Source: Tessaracoccus bendigoensis DSM 12906
GTDB taxonomy: Bacteria; Actinomycetota; Actinomycetes; Propionibacteriales; Propionibacteriaceae
Length of the DNA stretch: 64,000 nt
Assembly (NCBI RefSeq): GCF_900141915.1
Contig: NZ_FQZG01000006.1
Coordinates: forward strand, 46,575 to 110,574
Reading direction: 5' to 3'
Each line of letters begins with the position of its first letter. Position 1 is the stretch's first letter. The notes beneath the pieces were generated by a model. The model worked only from the letters and a program-made list of their open reading frames with translations, searched no databases and was not told where the DNA came from. Shown here one piece after another: positions 34,486 through 43,885 of this stretch. A program made the translations under genes and the position numbers.

Positions 34486-34836
34486 GAAGGCGGCTCCGGC
34501 AGCAGGGACCCGGACCGGTTCTCCTCCCCCCAGAGTATGAACGGTCCGAGCCCTGCCGACCCCCCGCGGAAGGCGCGGGCCGGGCTGAACCGGTTGTCCC
34601 ACATCCCCCCGAACGTGTAATGGACAACTGCGGTGCAGCGTAACTGAAACATAGCCCGTGGTGGGGTCATTCGCCAGACCTTTCGGAGACGTCAGACAAG
34701 TTGTCTCGAAGACGGTCCAATTCGGTGATCATCCGGGCCGCAGCCGAGGGCTCGGCCCCATGGGCGGCCGGGGTCGTCGGGGTGGCACGGCACGGCGCCT
34801 GAAGCCCGGCCCTCTTCCAGGCGGTAGGCTCCCGGC
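34486..34836. other. intergenic stretch with no gene seen
   Basis: About 350 bases without a convincing coding frame or RNA gene. It ends with a TAGGCT box (34825-34830) exactly 6 bases before the ATG of the next small gene, a likely leaderless promoter. Confidence 0.5.
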
Positions 34837-35144
34837 ATGGGCGGCGAGTTGGAGCGAAGCGAATCGGGACGCCACATCGTGGCCAGACGTTGGGGCACGG
34901 TTGTCCGAAGCAATGACACCGGTCGGCCCGTCGCGGTCTACCGAGCCGACAGCCCATGGGGCTCGCTAGCCGCCCTCACCGCCGCCCGGGGGAACTCGAT
35001 GCCGCGATCTCCACCGCTGAGCTTGCCGATGCCCCTCGATCGCTCGCCGCGCTGCGGGCCGCGACGCAGGCCCTTGATGACGAGATCGAAGTGGTGCGGG
35101 GAGTCACGCAGGAACAGCTGCGGGCAAACGGCGGATCGGCGTGA
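34837..35144 (+). pseudogene. small unknown protein, apparent one-base frameshift
   Basis: Coding from ATG 34837 (6 bases after a TAGGCT -10 box) through AVYRADSPWGSLAALTAARG moves, at the G-run near 34988-34992, into the frame reading ELDAAISTAELADAPRSLAA and ending at 35144 with LRANGGSA. Joined, this gives about 102 residues, the latter half a predicted coiled helix. One missing G would explain it. The family is not recognised. It may be an intact gene with a sequence error. Confidence 0.4.
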
Positions 35145-35176
35145 CCCCGTCGCCTTTCGGCGCCTCGGACGGCGGG

Positions 35177-36040
35177 TCAGACTGCAAGGTCGAGCGGCAG
35201 GTCTGCAATGTCGCGCAGCCGCTTGCCGTCGACCAGATGCCCAAGCATCGAGATTCCCTCATCGTTGCCTGTCGCCTCGACGCCATCTATGAGTTCGGGA
35301 AGGGCAAAGTGGTAGATGACGTCCAGATCACCTGTTCCGAGCGCCAACGACGCCAGCCGGGATGGCGACGGTTCACCGGTGACGACGGCGATGTGAGGGG
35401 TACGACCCTTCCGGTTGCGGATCAGGTTGAGCGCCTCTGACCGGGCGTTTTGTGCCCGGTCGGAGCGCAGAGTCCATTTGCAGCTCACCACCGCATGGAC
35501 GATCGCCCTGTCCTGGTTCGCCCTCCTGATCACCGCATGACGGGCGCTGAAGCGGTCAACAAGTTCGAGTTGACGGTTGATGACTTCGTCTGTCTCCGGC
35601 TCACGTGTGATGAGCACGTCCGGGGAGATCTCGTAGGAATTGCCCAGAACCGAGATGAGGGTCGGAGATTTTTCGATTGCGCGTGCCAACTCATCGAGAT
35701 GCGAATAGGGCTCGTATCTGGCTAGGTGGTACTCACCTCTCTGGCCTCCGACGTTCTCCACATGCCACTTTCCGGGGCGAAGGCTCTGCATCAGGGGAAA
35801 AGTCTGCTCAAGGAAGCTCTGCACCGCCACCTCGAACTGACGGCCTGCCTGTTGTCCCGGCAGCTTCTTGGGACCCTGCCGCGCGCCCAGACCCCTGGCG
35901 ATGAAAGCGGCGATCTCCCTGGAAGTCCGTTGGGAACCGTCTGCGTTGGATGCGATCCCCGCCTCGTCGAGCATCAGCGTGCGGTCCTCGACGAGTTGCC
36001 GGTGAAAGCCCCTGCGCGCCTCAGTCAATAGCGCGCTCAT
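35177..36040 (-). CDS. type II restriction endonuclease, NgoMIV-like
   Basis: A 287-residue enzyme close in length and residues to NgoMIV (286 residues, cuts GCCGGC). E70, D141 (in ISPDVLI) and K188 (in SCKWTLRSDRAQN) match the catalytic Glu, Asp and Lys of NgoMIV almost position for position, and the RSDRAQNARSEALNLIRNRK stretch corresponds to its DNA-contact helix. It probably recognises GCCGGC or a related site. Its start overlaps the methyltransferase stop, the usual tight pairing that makes the methylase first. Confidence 0.9.
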   Translation of the reverse strand: MSALLTEARRGFHRQLVEDRTLMLDEAGIASNADGSQRTSREIAAFIARGLGARQGPKKLPGQQAGRQFEVAVQSFLEQTFPLMQSLRPGKWHVENVGGQRGEYHLARYEPYSHLDELARAIEKSPTLISVLGNSYEISPDVLITREPETDEVINRQLELVDRFSARHAVIRRANQDRAIVHAVVSCKWTLRSDRAQNARSEALNLIRNRKGRTPHIAVVTGEPSPSRLASLALGTGDLDVIYHFALPELIDGVEATGNDEGISMLGHLVDGKRLRDIADLPLDLAV

Positions 36041-36996
36041 CAGGCGACCGCGTGCAACCGTTGCGCGGTGATCGCCTTAGCTATCTGTCTGCCCACCGCC
36101 TTGGCCACGGGTGGCGGAAACGCGTTGCCAACCTGCCGGTAGGAGTTCGTCTTGCGACCGGCAAACTCCCACTCATCCGGGAAGCCCTGGACGCGTGCCG
36201 CCATGCGCACTGTCAGTCTCGGCATCCCGACGAAACCAGGCTCCGGAGCCTCTTCCGCGATGGTCCTACCCTCGACTCCGAGCGCGGCCCATGCGCGCCT
36301 GGCCCTGGTCGGGCCAAGATCCGGTCCACCATGCTTCTTCGACCCCCCGACGAGTGTGGGCGCGATGGCGTTGGCCCCCTCCGCCCAGGCTGCGGCCTGT
36401 TCCCAACCGCGCTCCCCCATGAGGTCAAGCAGCAATTGCCCGACCGTCGGTGGCAGATCCAACTGCTCCGAAGGCCAGACAAAGCCGTCGGCCAAGTCGT
36501 TCTTGATCGCTACGAAGACCACCCTCGGCCGCAACTGGGAGACGCCGAACCCAGACGCGTTGAGCAGTTTCCAACCTGGGCGGTAGCCCAGCTTCACAAG
36601 TTGTTGCTCGACTTTGTTGCGGTAGTCGTCGAACACCGCGTCGAGCAGGCCGCGGACGTTCTCGAGCATGACGGCCTTCGGTCGGATCTCGTCGACCAAC
36701 CGGATAGCGGTGGGGAACAGGTCGCGCTCGTCCCCTTCACCCAGTTGCTTACCGGCCTTGCTGAACGGCGGGCACGGCACCCCGCCAGCCAACAGGTCCA
36801 CACCCGCGTAGTCCTTGCCTGACCAGTCGAGGAGATTCGCCTCCGTCACATTCCAGGACTCACCGCGATTGATGCGGAGCGTGCGGCAAGCCCACGGATC
36901 CAGCTCTACGGTCGCCAGATGGTCGAAACCGGCGCCTTCAAGGCCCAAGGCCTGGCCCCCGGCTCCAGTGCAGATTTCCACCGAGGTGAGGGACAT
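36040..36996 (-). CDS. DNA (cytosine-5) methyltransferase of the NgoMIV-like system
   Basis: A 318-residue C5 methyltransferase: AdoMet loop EICTGAGGQALGLEGAGF (motif I), catalytic Cys in GGVPCPPFS (C75, motif IV), LENVRG (E112, motif VI) and the C-terminal RQVGNAFPPPVAKAV (motifs IX-X). It would protect host GCCGGC sites from the partner nuclease. The ATG at 36996 has a strong AGGAGGACC immediately upstream; in-frame sequence further upstream is probably not translated. Confidence 0.93.
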   Translation of the reverse strand: MSLTSVEICTGAGGQALGLEGAGFDHLATVELDPWACRTLRINRGESWNVTEANLLDWSGKDYAGVDLLAGGVPCPPFSKAGKQLGEGDERDLFPTAIRLVDEIRPKAVMLENVRGLLDAVFDDYRNKVEQQLVKLGYRPGWKLLNASGFGVSQLRPRVVFVAIKNDLADGFVWPSEQLDLPPTVGQLLLDLMGERGWEQAAAWAEGANAIAPTLVGGSKKHGGPDLGPTRARRAWAALGVEGRTIAEEAPEPGFVGMPRLTVRMAARVQGFPDEWEFAGRKTNSYRQVGNAFPPPVAKAVGRQIAKAITAQRLHAVA

Positions 36997-37112
36997 CGCG
37001 GGTCCTCCTAGCTGCCTTCGTGACTGAGACGACAGCCTACCGGGCACCAGTGACATCTCTGCCCTCGATCATCCTCCTGCCAACGACCACCTCCGGCGGC
37101 TAGGCTCCGCGC

Positions 37113-37163
37113 ATGCACCGTGACGTTGGCACCTACCGCGCCGAGACAGACAGTCAAGCATGA
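37113..37163 (+). CDS. possible 16-codon leaderless leader peptide
   Basis: ATG 37113 lies 6 bases after TAGGCT (37101-37106), which predicts a leaderless mRNA. The frame reads MHRDVGTYRAETDSQA and its TGA overlaps the flavin-reductase ATG (ATGA at 37160). It may serve to deliver ribosomes to the next gene, which has no ribosome site of its own. Too short to test by similarity. Confidence 0.35.
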   Translation: MHRDVGTYRAETDSQA

Positions 37164-37669
37164 CGATCCACAGCTCGCATCCATTCCTCCCGCCCCCAGA
37201 GGACCGCGACCCGGTCCGCCGGCTAAGGGGGCGGCTGCCCGCGCCGGTGAGCGTATGGACCAGCTCGAACGGCCCTATCCGCGGCGGCTGGACCATCTCC
37301 TCCATGCTGGTGGCCGACGGCGACCCCGGGGAACTGGTAGCGCTCGTCAACGAGGACGCCGACTGGTGGGACCTGTTCCGAAAGACGAGGCTGGCTTGCG
37401 TCAACGTGCTCGCTTCGAGGCAGAGTCGGGTGTCTGAGGTGTTTGCCCGCGTGGCGCCGTCGCCGGGTGGCCCGTTCCGGACCGGCGAGTGGGTCGACTC
37501 TGCGTACGGCCCTCGGCTGGCTGACGCCGCCGCCTGGGTGGGGGTCCGCCTCGTCGACGCCGACCCGGAGCATTCGGGGTGGGGGCTGCTGGTCCGCGCA
37601 CGGATCGAATCGGTGGATCTCGCTGAGGGCAGGATCGCGCTGCAACATCTGGGCGGCCACTACTCCTGA
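37160..37669 (+). CDS. flavin reductase-like FMN-binding domain protein
   Basis: A 169-residue protein of the flavin-reductase-like split-barrel family. PAPVSVWTSSN and GWTISSMLVADGDPG form the flavin-binding part, and the segment RKTRLACVNVLASRQSRVS (about residues 74-92) is conserved. It probably uses FMN or another flavin to reduce a small molecule. The serine-hydrolase gene follows after 11 bases, possibly from its own leaderless promoter. Confidence 0.8.
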   Translation: MTIHSSHPFLPPPEDRDPVRRLRGRLPAPVSVWTSSNGPIRGGWTISSMLVADGDPGELVALVNEDADWWDLFRKTRLACVNVLASRQSRVSEVFARVAPSPGGPFRTGEWVDSAYGPRLADAAAWVGVRLVDADPEHSGWGLLVRARIESVDLAEGRIALQHLGGHYS

Positions 37670-37680
37670 GACAATCGGCC

Positions 37681-38691
37681 ATGGACCACGAAGCACTCGA
37701 TTTAGCGGCGGCCACGCACAACTTCAGTGGTGTCGTCACCGTCGATGTCGGCGACCGCCGCGCGCTCGAGCGCTGCTACGGTTCGGCGCACCGCGCCCTC
37801 GGGGTGCCGAACACCTCGACCACCCGGTTCGCAATGGCCAGCGGCAGCAAGACGTTCACCGCGTGCGCGGTCATGCGGCTGGTGGAACGGGGCCCGCTGG
37901 CGCTCGACGAACCGGCCCGGCGCTACCTGCAGGGCGACCTTCCACTGATCGACGACGCCGTCACAATCGAGCAATTGCTCGGCCACACCTCCGGGATCGG
38001 CGACTACCTCGACGAGAACGGCGACTGGGAGGTGGACGACTACGTACTCCCGGTGCCGGTACACACCCTCACAACCGCCGAATCGTTCCTCGCCGTCGTC
38101 GACGGCTTCCCTCAGCAGGCTCCACCCGGGGCGCGCTTCGTCTATTGCAACGGCGGCTACATCGTGTTGGCCATCATCCTTGAGCGGGTGACGGGCAAGG
38201 CATTCCAACAGGTCGTGGCGGACGAGGTGCTCGCCCCCGCCGGGCTCACACGCACCGGCTACCTCCGATCAGACGAACTTCCTGGAGATGCCGCGGTCGG
38301 CTATATCTACACAGAAGGCGACCGGAGCAACGTCTTTCACCTGCCCGTGCTCGGCAACGGGGACGGCGGCGCCTACACGACCGCGTCCGACCTCCACCTG
38401 TTCTGGAGGGCGCTGTGCCGAGGCGACATCGTCTCCAGCGGGACGCTCGCCGAGATGACCCGGCCCCGCGTGGACGTACCAGAGGAGGGGTTGCGCTACG
38501 GCCTCGGCATGTGGCTCCACCCGTCAGATCCCGCGGTCGTGATGGAGGGCTATGACGCGGGCGTGTCGTTCCGCTCCACCCACGACCCGGCCGCTGCGAC
38601 CACCGTCAGCGTGCTGGGCAACACCTCGGAAGGCGCCTGGCCGGTGATCGCGCACCTGGAGGAACTGTGGCCGGAGCTCGTCCCAGGCTGA
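37681..38691 (+). CDS. serine hydrolase, beta-lactamase/penicillin-binding family
   Basis: A 336-residue class C beta-lactamase-like protein. The SxxK motif is SGSK (about residue 58), followed by the YxN motif in YCNGGY and a late HDPAA-like segment. LLGHTSGIGDY is typical of this family. No signal peptide, so it is a cytosolic esterase or amidase rather than a secreted beta-lactamase (inference). The ATG is preceded by GACAAT 6 bases upstream, a possible leaderless start. Confidence 0.88.
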   Translation: MDHEALDLAAATHNFSGVVTVDVGDRRALERCYGSAHRALGVPNTSTTRFAMASGSKTFTACAVMRLVERGPLALDEPARRYLQGDLPLIDDAVTIEQLLGHTSGIGDYLDENGDWEVDDYVLPVPVHTLTTAESFLAVVDGFPQQAPPGARFVYCNGGYIVLAIILERVTGKAFQQVVADEVLAPAGLTRTGYLRSDELPGDAAVGYIYTEGDRSNVFHLPVLGNGDGGAYTTASDLHLFWRALCRGDIVSSGTLAEMTRPRVDVPEEGLRYGLGMWLHPSDPAVVMEGYDAGVSFRSTHDPAAATTVSVLGNTSEGAWPVIAHLEELWPELVPG

Positions 38692-38749
38692 GCGGCGTGG
38701 AGGGGCCCGCGTGCCTCCCCGGCCGTGCGGTTTCCTATGATCATTGCCC

Positions 38750-40678
38750 GTGAGCACAGTCGAAGCCCCAGCACGCATCGTCGATCCGGTCGACGCCGTA
38801 CCTCCAGTACCCAAGCTGGCGGTGTTGGGTGTCCAGCACGTCCTGGCCTTCTACGCGGGTGCCGTGATCGTCCCGTTGGTCATCGCGCAGGGCCTCGGGC
38901 TGTCCCCCGAGGACACCATCCACCTGATCAACGCGGACCTCTTCACCTGCGGCATCGCGTCCATCATCCAGTCGGCCGGCCTCGGCCGACACATCGGCGT
39001 CCGGCTCCCGCTGCTCCAGGGCGTGACGTTCACCGCCGTCTCGCCGATCATCGCGATCGGTCTGGCATACGGCGGAGGCACCGACGGCCTCGCCCAGGTC
39101 TACGGCTCGATCATCATCGCCGGACTCGTCACATTCTTCGGGGCCCCCTACTTTGCGAAACTGCTTCGCTTCTTCCCACCGGTTGTGACGGGCACCCTCC
39201 TGACGATCATGGGCACCACCCTGATCGGGGTGGCGGCTGGCGACGTTGTGAGTTGGGGCCAGGCCGACGAAGCCATGATGGGCCCCGGGTTGCTCTACGC
39301 ATTCGGGACGCTCGCCGTCATCGTCGCCGTGCAGCGGATCTTCAAGGGCTTCATGGCCACCATCTCCGTCCTGATCGGCCTCGTCCTGGGCACCGCTGTC
39401 GCTGCACTGCTCGGCCACACAGACTTCTCAGGGGTAGCCTCGGCCGCCCCGATCGGGCTCACGACCCCCTTCTTCTTCGGCTGGCCAGCGTTCTCGCTGG
39501 CCGGGGCCGTGTCGATGATCATCGTCATGGCGATCACCGCCGTGGAGACGACCGGGGACGTCTTCGCTACCGGCGAGGTGGTCGGCAAGCGGATCACCCC
39601 ACGCCACATCTCCAACGCGCTACGTGCTGACGGCCTGTCGACCGCGCTCGGTGGCGTGCTGAACTCGTTCCCTTACACCTGTTTCGCCCAGAATGTCGGC
39701 CTGGTGCGGCTGACCCGTGTCAAGTCGCGCTGGGTGGTCACGGCGGCGGGCGCCATCATGATCGTGCTCGGCCTGATCCCAAAGGCGGGCGCCATCGTCG
39801 CCGCCATCCCCGCGCCCGTCCTGGGTGGCGCTTCGCTGGCGATGTTCGCCAACGTCGCGGTCGTCGGAATCCAGACGCTCGGGAAAGCCGACCTGCACGA
39901 CAACCGCAACGCGGTGATCGTCTCCACTTCCATCGGCCTTGCGATGCTTGTCACCCTCCAGCCCGGGATCGCCGACGCCGTGCCGTCATGGCTGTCGATC
40001 ATCTTCGGCTCAGGCGTCACCCTCGGCGCGATCGTCGCGATCCTGCTGAACCTGGTCTTCTTCCACCTCGGCAGGAAGACCGGCCCGGATGTCGCCCTGT
40101 CCGGGGGCCGACCGGTGCGTCTCGATGAGGTGAACAAGATGACGCGGGAAGAGTTCTGCGAGACCTTCGGCTCACTCTTCCCGGTCACCTGGCCGGTGGA
40201 TCGGGCCTGGGAACAGCGGCCGTTTGAAGATACCCAGGCCTTGCGTGCCGCGTTCCAGAGCGCGGTCCTTTCGGCTGATGAGGACGAGAAACGAGCCTTG
40301 GTGGGCAGCTACCATGACATCGCCGAGCTGCTCCTGACCGATCCGGAGAGCGCGCCGGACGACGTCATCGCGCTCCAGGAAACCGGGTCGCTGGCCGTCG
40401 ACCGCCTGGATGACCGGGACCGCTCGGAGATCGCCGCCGTCAGCGAGGCGTACCGGGCGCGGCACTCCATGAGGTGGGTGGTGTGTCTGGCGAATCTCGC
40501 GGACCGTGGTCAGTTGGTCGAAGAGGGGTGGCGCCGGGTGGCCAACTCGTCGGAGCGGGAGTTGGTGACGGCCATCGGCGAGGTGGGCGACATCGCCGAC
40601 GCCCGGTTCGACGCGCTCGTCGCGGACGCGAACCCGATCCGCTCGGCCTGGATCCGGAAGTTCGAGCAACTGGCCTAG
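38750..40678 (+). CDS. NCS2 purine permease fused to a UraD-like domain
   Basis: A 642-residue fusion. Residues about 15-440 form an NCS2/SLC23 transporter (start VLGVQHVLAFYAGAVIVPLV; central NVGLVRLTRVKSRWV; VETTGDVFATGEVVGK). Residues about 465-640 resemble OHCU decarboxylase (UraD), which acts on the uric acid breakdown product OHCU: FGSLFPVTWPVDRAWEQRPF and later helices. The UraD domain seems divergent and its catalytic residues are not all visible. Together they suggest uptake of urate or xanthine linked to breakdown. GTG 38750 lies 8 bases after TATGAT, so leaderless. Confidence 0.85.
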   Translation: MSTVEAPARIVDPVDAVPPVPKLAVLGVQHVLAFYAGAVIVPLVIAQGLGLSPEDTIHLINADLFTCGIASIIQSAGLGRHIGVRLPLLQGVTFTAVSPIIAIGLAYGGGTDGLAQVYGSIIIAGLVTFFGAPYFAKLLRFFPPVVTGTLLTIMGTTLIGVAAGDVVSWGQADEAMMGPGLLYAFGTLAVIVAVQRIFKGFMATISVLIGLVLGTAVAALLGHTDFSGVASAAPIGLTTPFFFGWPAFSLAGAVSMIIVMAITAVETTGDVFATGEVVGKRITPRHISNALRADGLSTALGGVLNSFPYTCFAQNVGLVRLTRVKSRWVVTAAGAIMIVLGLIPKAGAIVAAIPAPVLGGASLAMFANVAVVGIQTLGKADLHDNRNAVIVSTSIGLAMLVTLQPGIADAVPSWLSIIFGSGVTLGAIVAILLNLVFFHLGRKTGPDVALSGGRPVRLDEVNKMTREEFCETFGSLFPVTWPVDRAWEQRPFEDTQALRAAFQSAVLSADEDEKRALVGSYHDIAELLLTDPESAPDDVIALQETGSLAVDRLDDRDRSEIAAVSEAYRARHSMRWVVCLANLADRGQLVEEGWRRVANSSERELVTAIGEVGDIADARFDALVADANPIRSAWIRKFEQLA

Positions 40679-40704
40679 TCAGGCACGATTCCGGGCCGCC
40701 CCCT

Positions 40705-41223
40705 TCACCGCGCCTCGGGCTCGGGTGGCACCGCGGCAGTGCGGTAGTACTCCAGGAACTCGGCGTACTCACGGTTGACCTCGCGAGCCCGCTCTGTCTT
40801 GCTGATCTGGTTCGAGGCGGTCGAGGCGTTATCAGGCACGATCATCTGGCTGGCCTCGCCGAAGTACTCGAACGCCCGCCGATGCCTGTCGCACCAGGCC
40901 GACTGCCGCTCATCGAGGTAGCCGTAGGCGAACACCATCCCCGAGAACGGCTACGAGGCCACGAACACCGAAACCGGCGTGGACTTACGCGTGACCCGGC
41001 CGACCAGACCCATCCTGGTGCCCGCCCAATCGACCTGCATCGTATGCCCCGGCACGTGACTGATCGGCATCGTCAGATCGTTCGCCCGCACATGAGAGGT
41101 CACGATCTGACAGAACCGCTCATACCCGTAATGACGTACCCCGGCCGGTGCCTCGGACTGCAGATAGCGCGCCCACAGCACCTTCAACGGCGGCTTCCTG
41201 CGGCCGAGCCTGGCAGCGGTCAC
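40705..41223 (-). pseudogene. IS21 family transposase (IstA-like) remnant
   Basis: The C-terminal and central parts of an IS21-type transposase: HTMQVDWAGTRM (the DDE core's first Asp) and FEYFGEASQMIVPDNAS (second Asp). A TAG at 40951-40953 interrupts the frame, in VFVAS-stop-PFSGMVFAYGY. The N-terminal helix-turn-helix and the C-terminus are missing, and no IstB is seen. It marks the left edge of the accessory region. Confidence 0.85.
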
Positions 41224-41666
41224 CCCCTAACAGTGCTACCGGATACCCACACCCCTGCTACCACTTCGTTACACAAGCGCTGCCCAAAGCGCCGACTCAA
41301 CAGACTCCGACCTGGCGGGCGACGCCTACCCGCTGGGGGCCCGAGGTGGGTGGAGCCGCCACCGCCGTATGGCACGACGTTTTCTGCCGTCCTATAGTCC
41401 GCAGTACTGGATGACGTGACTGGCATGTTGGTGTCTCCGAGGATGGCCGCAAGGCTGCCGCAGCGCCACCAAGATGCGCTGGCCGGAGCGATCTTCATAT
41501 CCGACGCGGCGGGGACCTCAAGATGATCCTTGGCAACACCGCCGTGGTCGAAGAGCGCACCCCTCGATCTGACTCACCTGAGCAAAGACCGCATCGGTGA
41601 ATGCGAAGTTGTAACCCGGATGCTCCCCAACGACCGCAGGACGTCAGCGGCGACGATAAGTGCGGA
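41224..41666. other. decayed stretch without intact gene
   Basis: No complete gene is seen in these 443 bases. On the minus strand a coherent frame from about 41590 to 41390 reads GALFDHGGVAKDHLEVPAAS and AAILGDTNMPVTSSSTADYR, which looks like part of a real but unrecognised protein lacking both ends. Confidence 0.4.
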
Positions 41667-42122
41667 TTAGGAGGGCGGCCGGTTCTTCGGGTCGATCGCC
41701 TCAGCGATGAGGACCGTCCTGATGAAGCCAATAGCTCTCAGCGTGGCAAGGGTGGAGACTCCGACAGCCCCGAGGGCAATCACCCATGCGTAAGTCTCGC
41801 TCGCTGCGGCGACCGGGATGGCGATCAGCGCCGCGAGTGCGCAAAGTAGAACCACGGTGACAACCCATGACCAGATGCCGCGTAGTTCTCGTCCGAAGTG
41901 GGCGCGCATCCTGACCGTTGCAGGTGCCTGCGACTGATAGACCATGCCACAGGCGAACGTGACCAGTGCGGCCATGATAGAGATCACCGCCGACCCCGCG
42001 CTTGCGAACTCACTCGCCTTCGCGAGAACAGCGCCCGGGAGGAAGAACGCGATCGCACCCAGAACTCCACCCAGGAGGTCTGTTGCCACGTTTCGACCCC
42101 ACAAGCGTTTCACGTGGTTCAC
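41667..42122 (-). CDS. small unknown membrane protein
   Basis: A 151-residue protein with four hydrophobic helices in two pairs (about residues 14-34, 40-62, 85-105 and 111-131) separated by a charged loop (VRMRAHFGRELRG). No domain is recognised. It lies 12 bases after a 79-residue partner on the same strand, so the two probably form an operon. The pair sits between IS21 debris and an HsdR fragment. Confidence 0.65.
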   Translation of the reverse strand: MNHVKRLWGRNVATDLLGGVLGAIAFFLPGAVLAKASEFASAGSAVISIMAALVTFACGMVYQSQAPATVRMRAHFGRELRGIWSWVVTVVLLCALAALIAIPVAAASETYAWVIALGAVGVSTLATLRAIGFIRTVLIAEAIDPKNRPPS

Positions 42123-42134
42123 CCCCCTCGTTGT

Positions 42135-42374
42135 CTAGGACTCAGCAGCGATTACGGCCTCTTGGATCTGATCATGCATCTTGCCACCGACAGTTTCGAA
42201 TGCCTCCACCAGCAATCCTAGATCCACACCCCCACCCAGTAGTGGCAGGTCGAAGGACACCGCAACGTTGTGCTCCATGAGGTCGAGCATCTCCTGCTCC
42301 TCGGTTGTGACCTGGAGCTTTGTGGCCGTTGCGCTCAGTTCTTCGGGCTTGATGAGGTTGCGCAGGTTGCGCAT
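42135..42374 (-). CDS. small unknown acidic protein, partner of the membrane protein
   Basis: A 79-residue soluble protein (MRNLRNLIKPEELSATATKL...), acidic and helical in its second half. The ATG at 42374 was chosen over a longer Arg-rich extension. No family is recognised. Its position upstream of the membrane-protein gene suggests joint function, but none can be named. Confidence 0.5.
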   Translation of the reverse strand: MRNLRNLIKPEELSATATKLQVTTEEQEMLDLMEHNVAVSFDLPLLGGGVDLGLLVEAFETVGGKMHDQIQEAVIAAES

Positions 42375-42451
42375 GTTTACGCGACGTTTGGAGGGGTTTC
42401 TTACTCGAATGACGCGCAAACGGAGCCGTCCCCGCACCAAGGAAAGGCCCG

Positions 42452-43576
42452 ATGACGGAGAAGACGCAGAACCCAGGCGTGTGGACCGCGGATCTGGCCG
42501 AGGCGTTCAAGCCGGCGATCTACAACGTGATGATTGTGGCCGAGAAGTTCCAAACCGGCTTCGACCAGCCACGCCTGGTGGCGATGTACGTCGACAAGAA
42601 GCTCGGCGGCGTGCAGGCTGTGCAGACCCTGTCCCGCCTGAACCGCACCTACCCGGGCAAGGACAAGACGTTCGTGCTCGACTTCGTCAACGAACCCGAG
42701 GCGATCCTTGAGGTGTTCCTGCCGTACTACCGCAAGGCCACACTCACCGCGACCACGGACCCCAACCTCGTCTACGACCTCAAGACCAAGCTCGACTCGG
42801 CCGGCATCTACGACTGGTCCGAGGTCGAGCAAGCATTCGCCGCTGCCCTCGCGGGCGGGGTCGAGGCCAACAGCGCACTCCACGCCGCCACAGAGCCCGC
42901 CGTCAAGCGGTTCACCAAACGCTGGCAAGAGGCATTCATCCACGACGACCGGACAGTGATGGACGAGCTGAAGCTGTTCAAGTCCGACGCCGGCGGCTTC
43001 GTGAAGTTCTACGACTTCATCTCCCAGGCCCGCAACCTCGAGGACACCGAGCTACCCAGGCTGCACTTCTTCCTCCGCCGGACCCTGCCCAGACTGTCGA
43101 CCGCGACCATCGAGGAACCGGTCGACATCTCCCAGGTCAAACTGACCGGCTACACCATCGCCAAGGGCGACTCCGTCAAGCTCACCCTCACTGAGGGGCC
43201 GGGCCTGGACCCGATCACCGCCATCGGCTCCGGCACCATCCACGAGAAGCACCGTAGCGCCCTCGAGGAGATCATCGCCAAGCTCAACGAACGCTTCGGC
43301 GACAAGTACGGGCCCGGCGTCGTCGCCGGCACCATGTCCAACATCGTCGTCCACCTCGCGCACGACGAGACCCTCGCCAACCAGGCTCGCGTCAACACCG
43401 CGCAGCAGTTCAGCGAATCGCCGGCCCTGCCCACGGCTTTCATCGACGCCGTGATGGGCGTCCGCGACCAGACTCCCCAGCTCGTTTACGACCTCTTCAA
43501 CGACCCCGATCTGTACCAGGAACTGTCGAAGGCATTGCCGGCCATGTTGTACGAGCACCTGCACACCGCCACGTAG
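42452..43576 (+). pseudogene. type I restriction HsdR, C-terminal fragment
   Basis: 374 residues matching the end of an HsdR subunit. MIVAEKFQTGFDQPRLVAMY and TLSRLNRTYPGKD are the last SF2-helicase motifs; the rest is the HsdR C-terminal helical domain. The nuclease and the first helicase lobe (some 600 residues) are absent, and HsdM/HsdS are not nearby. A GGAAAGG 4 bases before the ATG means a shortened protein might still be made. It looks like a deletion remnant. Confidence 0.8.
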
Positions 43577-43885
43577 GCCAGGTAAGCGCACCTCCCTCGG
43601 ACGACTGATCCTCATCAGGCTGACTGATGCAGGTCCTCGGATGCGCGTGCTGTTGCGAGGATCGACCTAGCCGTCGAGCCGCCTGCTCGCCCTTCCGTCG
43701 GTGACCTCCTCCAAGCGGACGACGGAGCATCCGGGTTCCGTAGCCGCAGACGCAGCGAACCACGGCTTCACCTGGCACGGCTGCCTAGCTCCGCCTCGTC
43801 TCGTCCCCCCTGACCTTGAAGTCCCACACACCTCCTGCACTCTCGGATCGCGCTGTGGCCAAGGCCGGTTCGGGTTCTAGGGGGT
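43577..43885. other. intergenic region before the relaxase gene
   Basis: 309 bases with no gene seen. A relaxase gene commonly has its transfer origin next to it, so this is a candidate place for oriT, but no clear inverted repeat or nick site was recognised. Confidence 0.4.
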
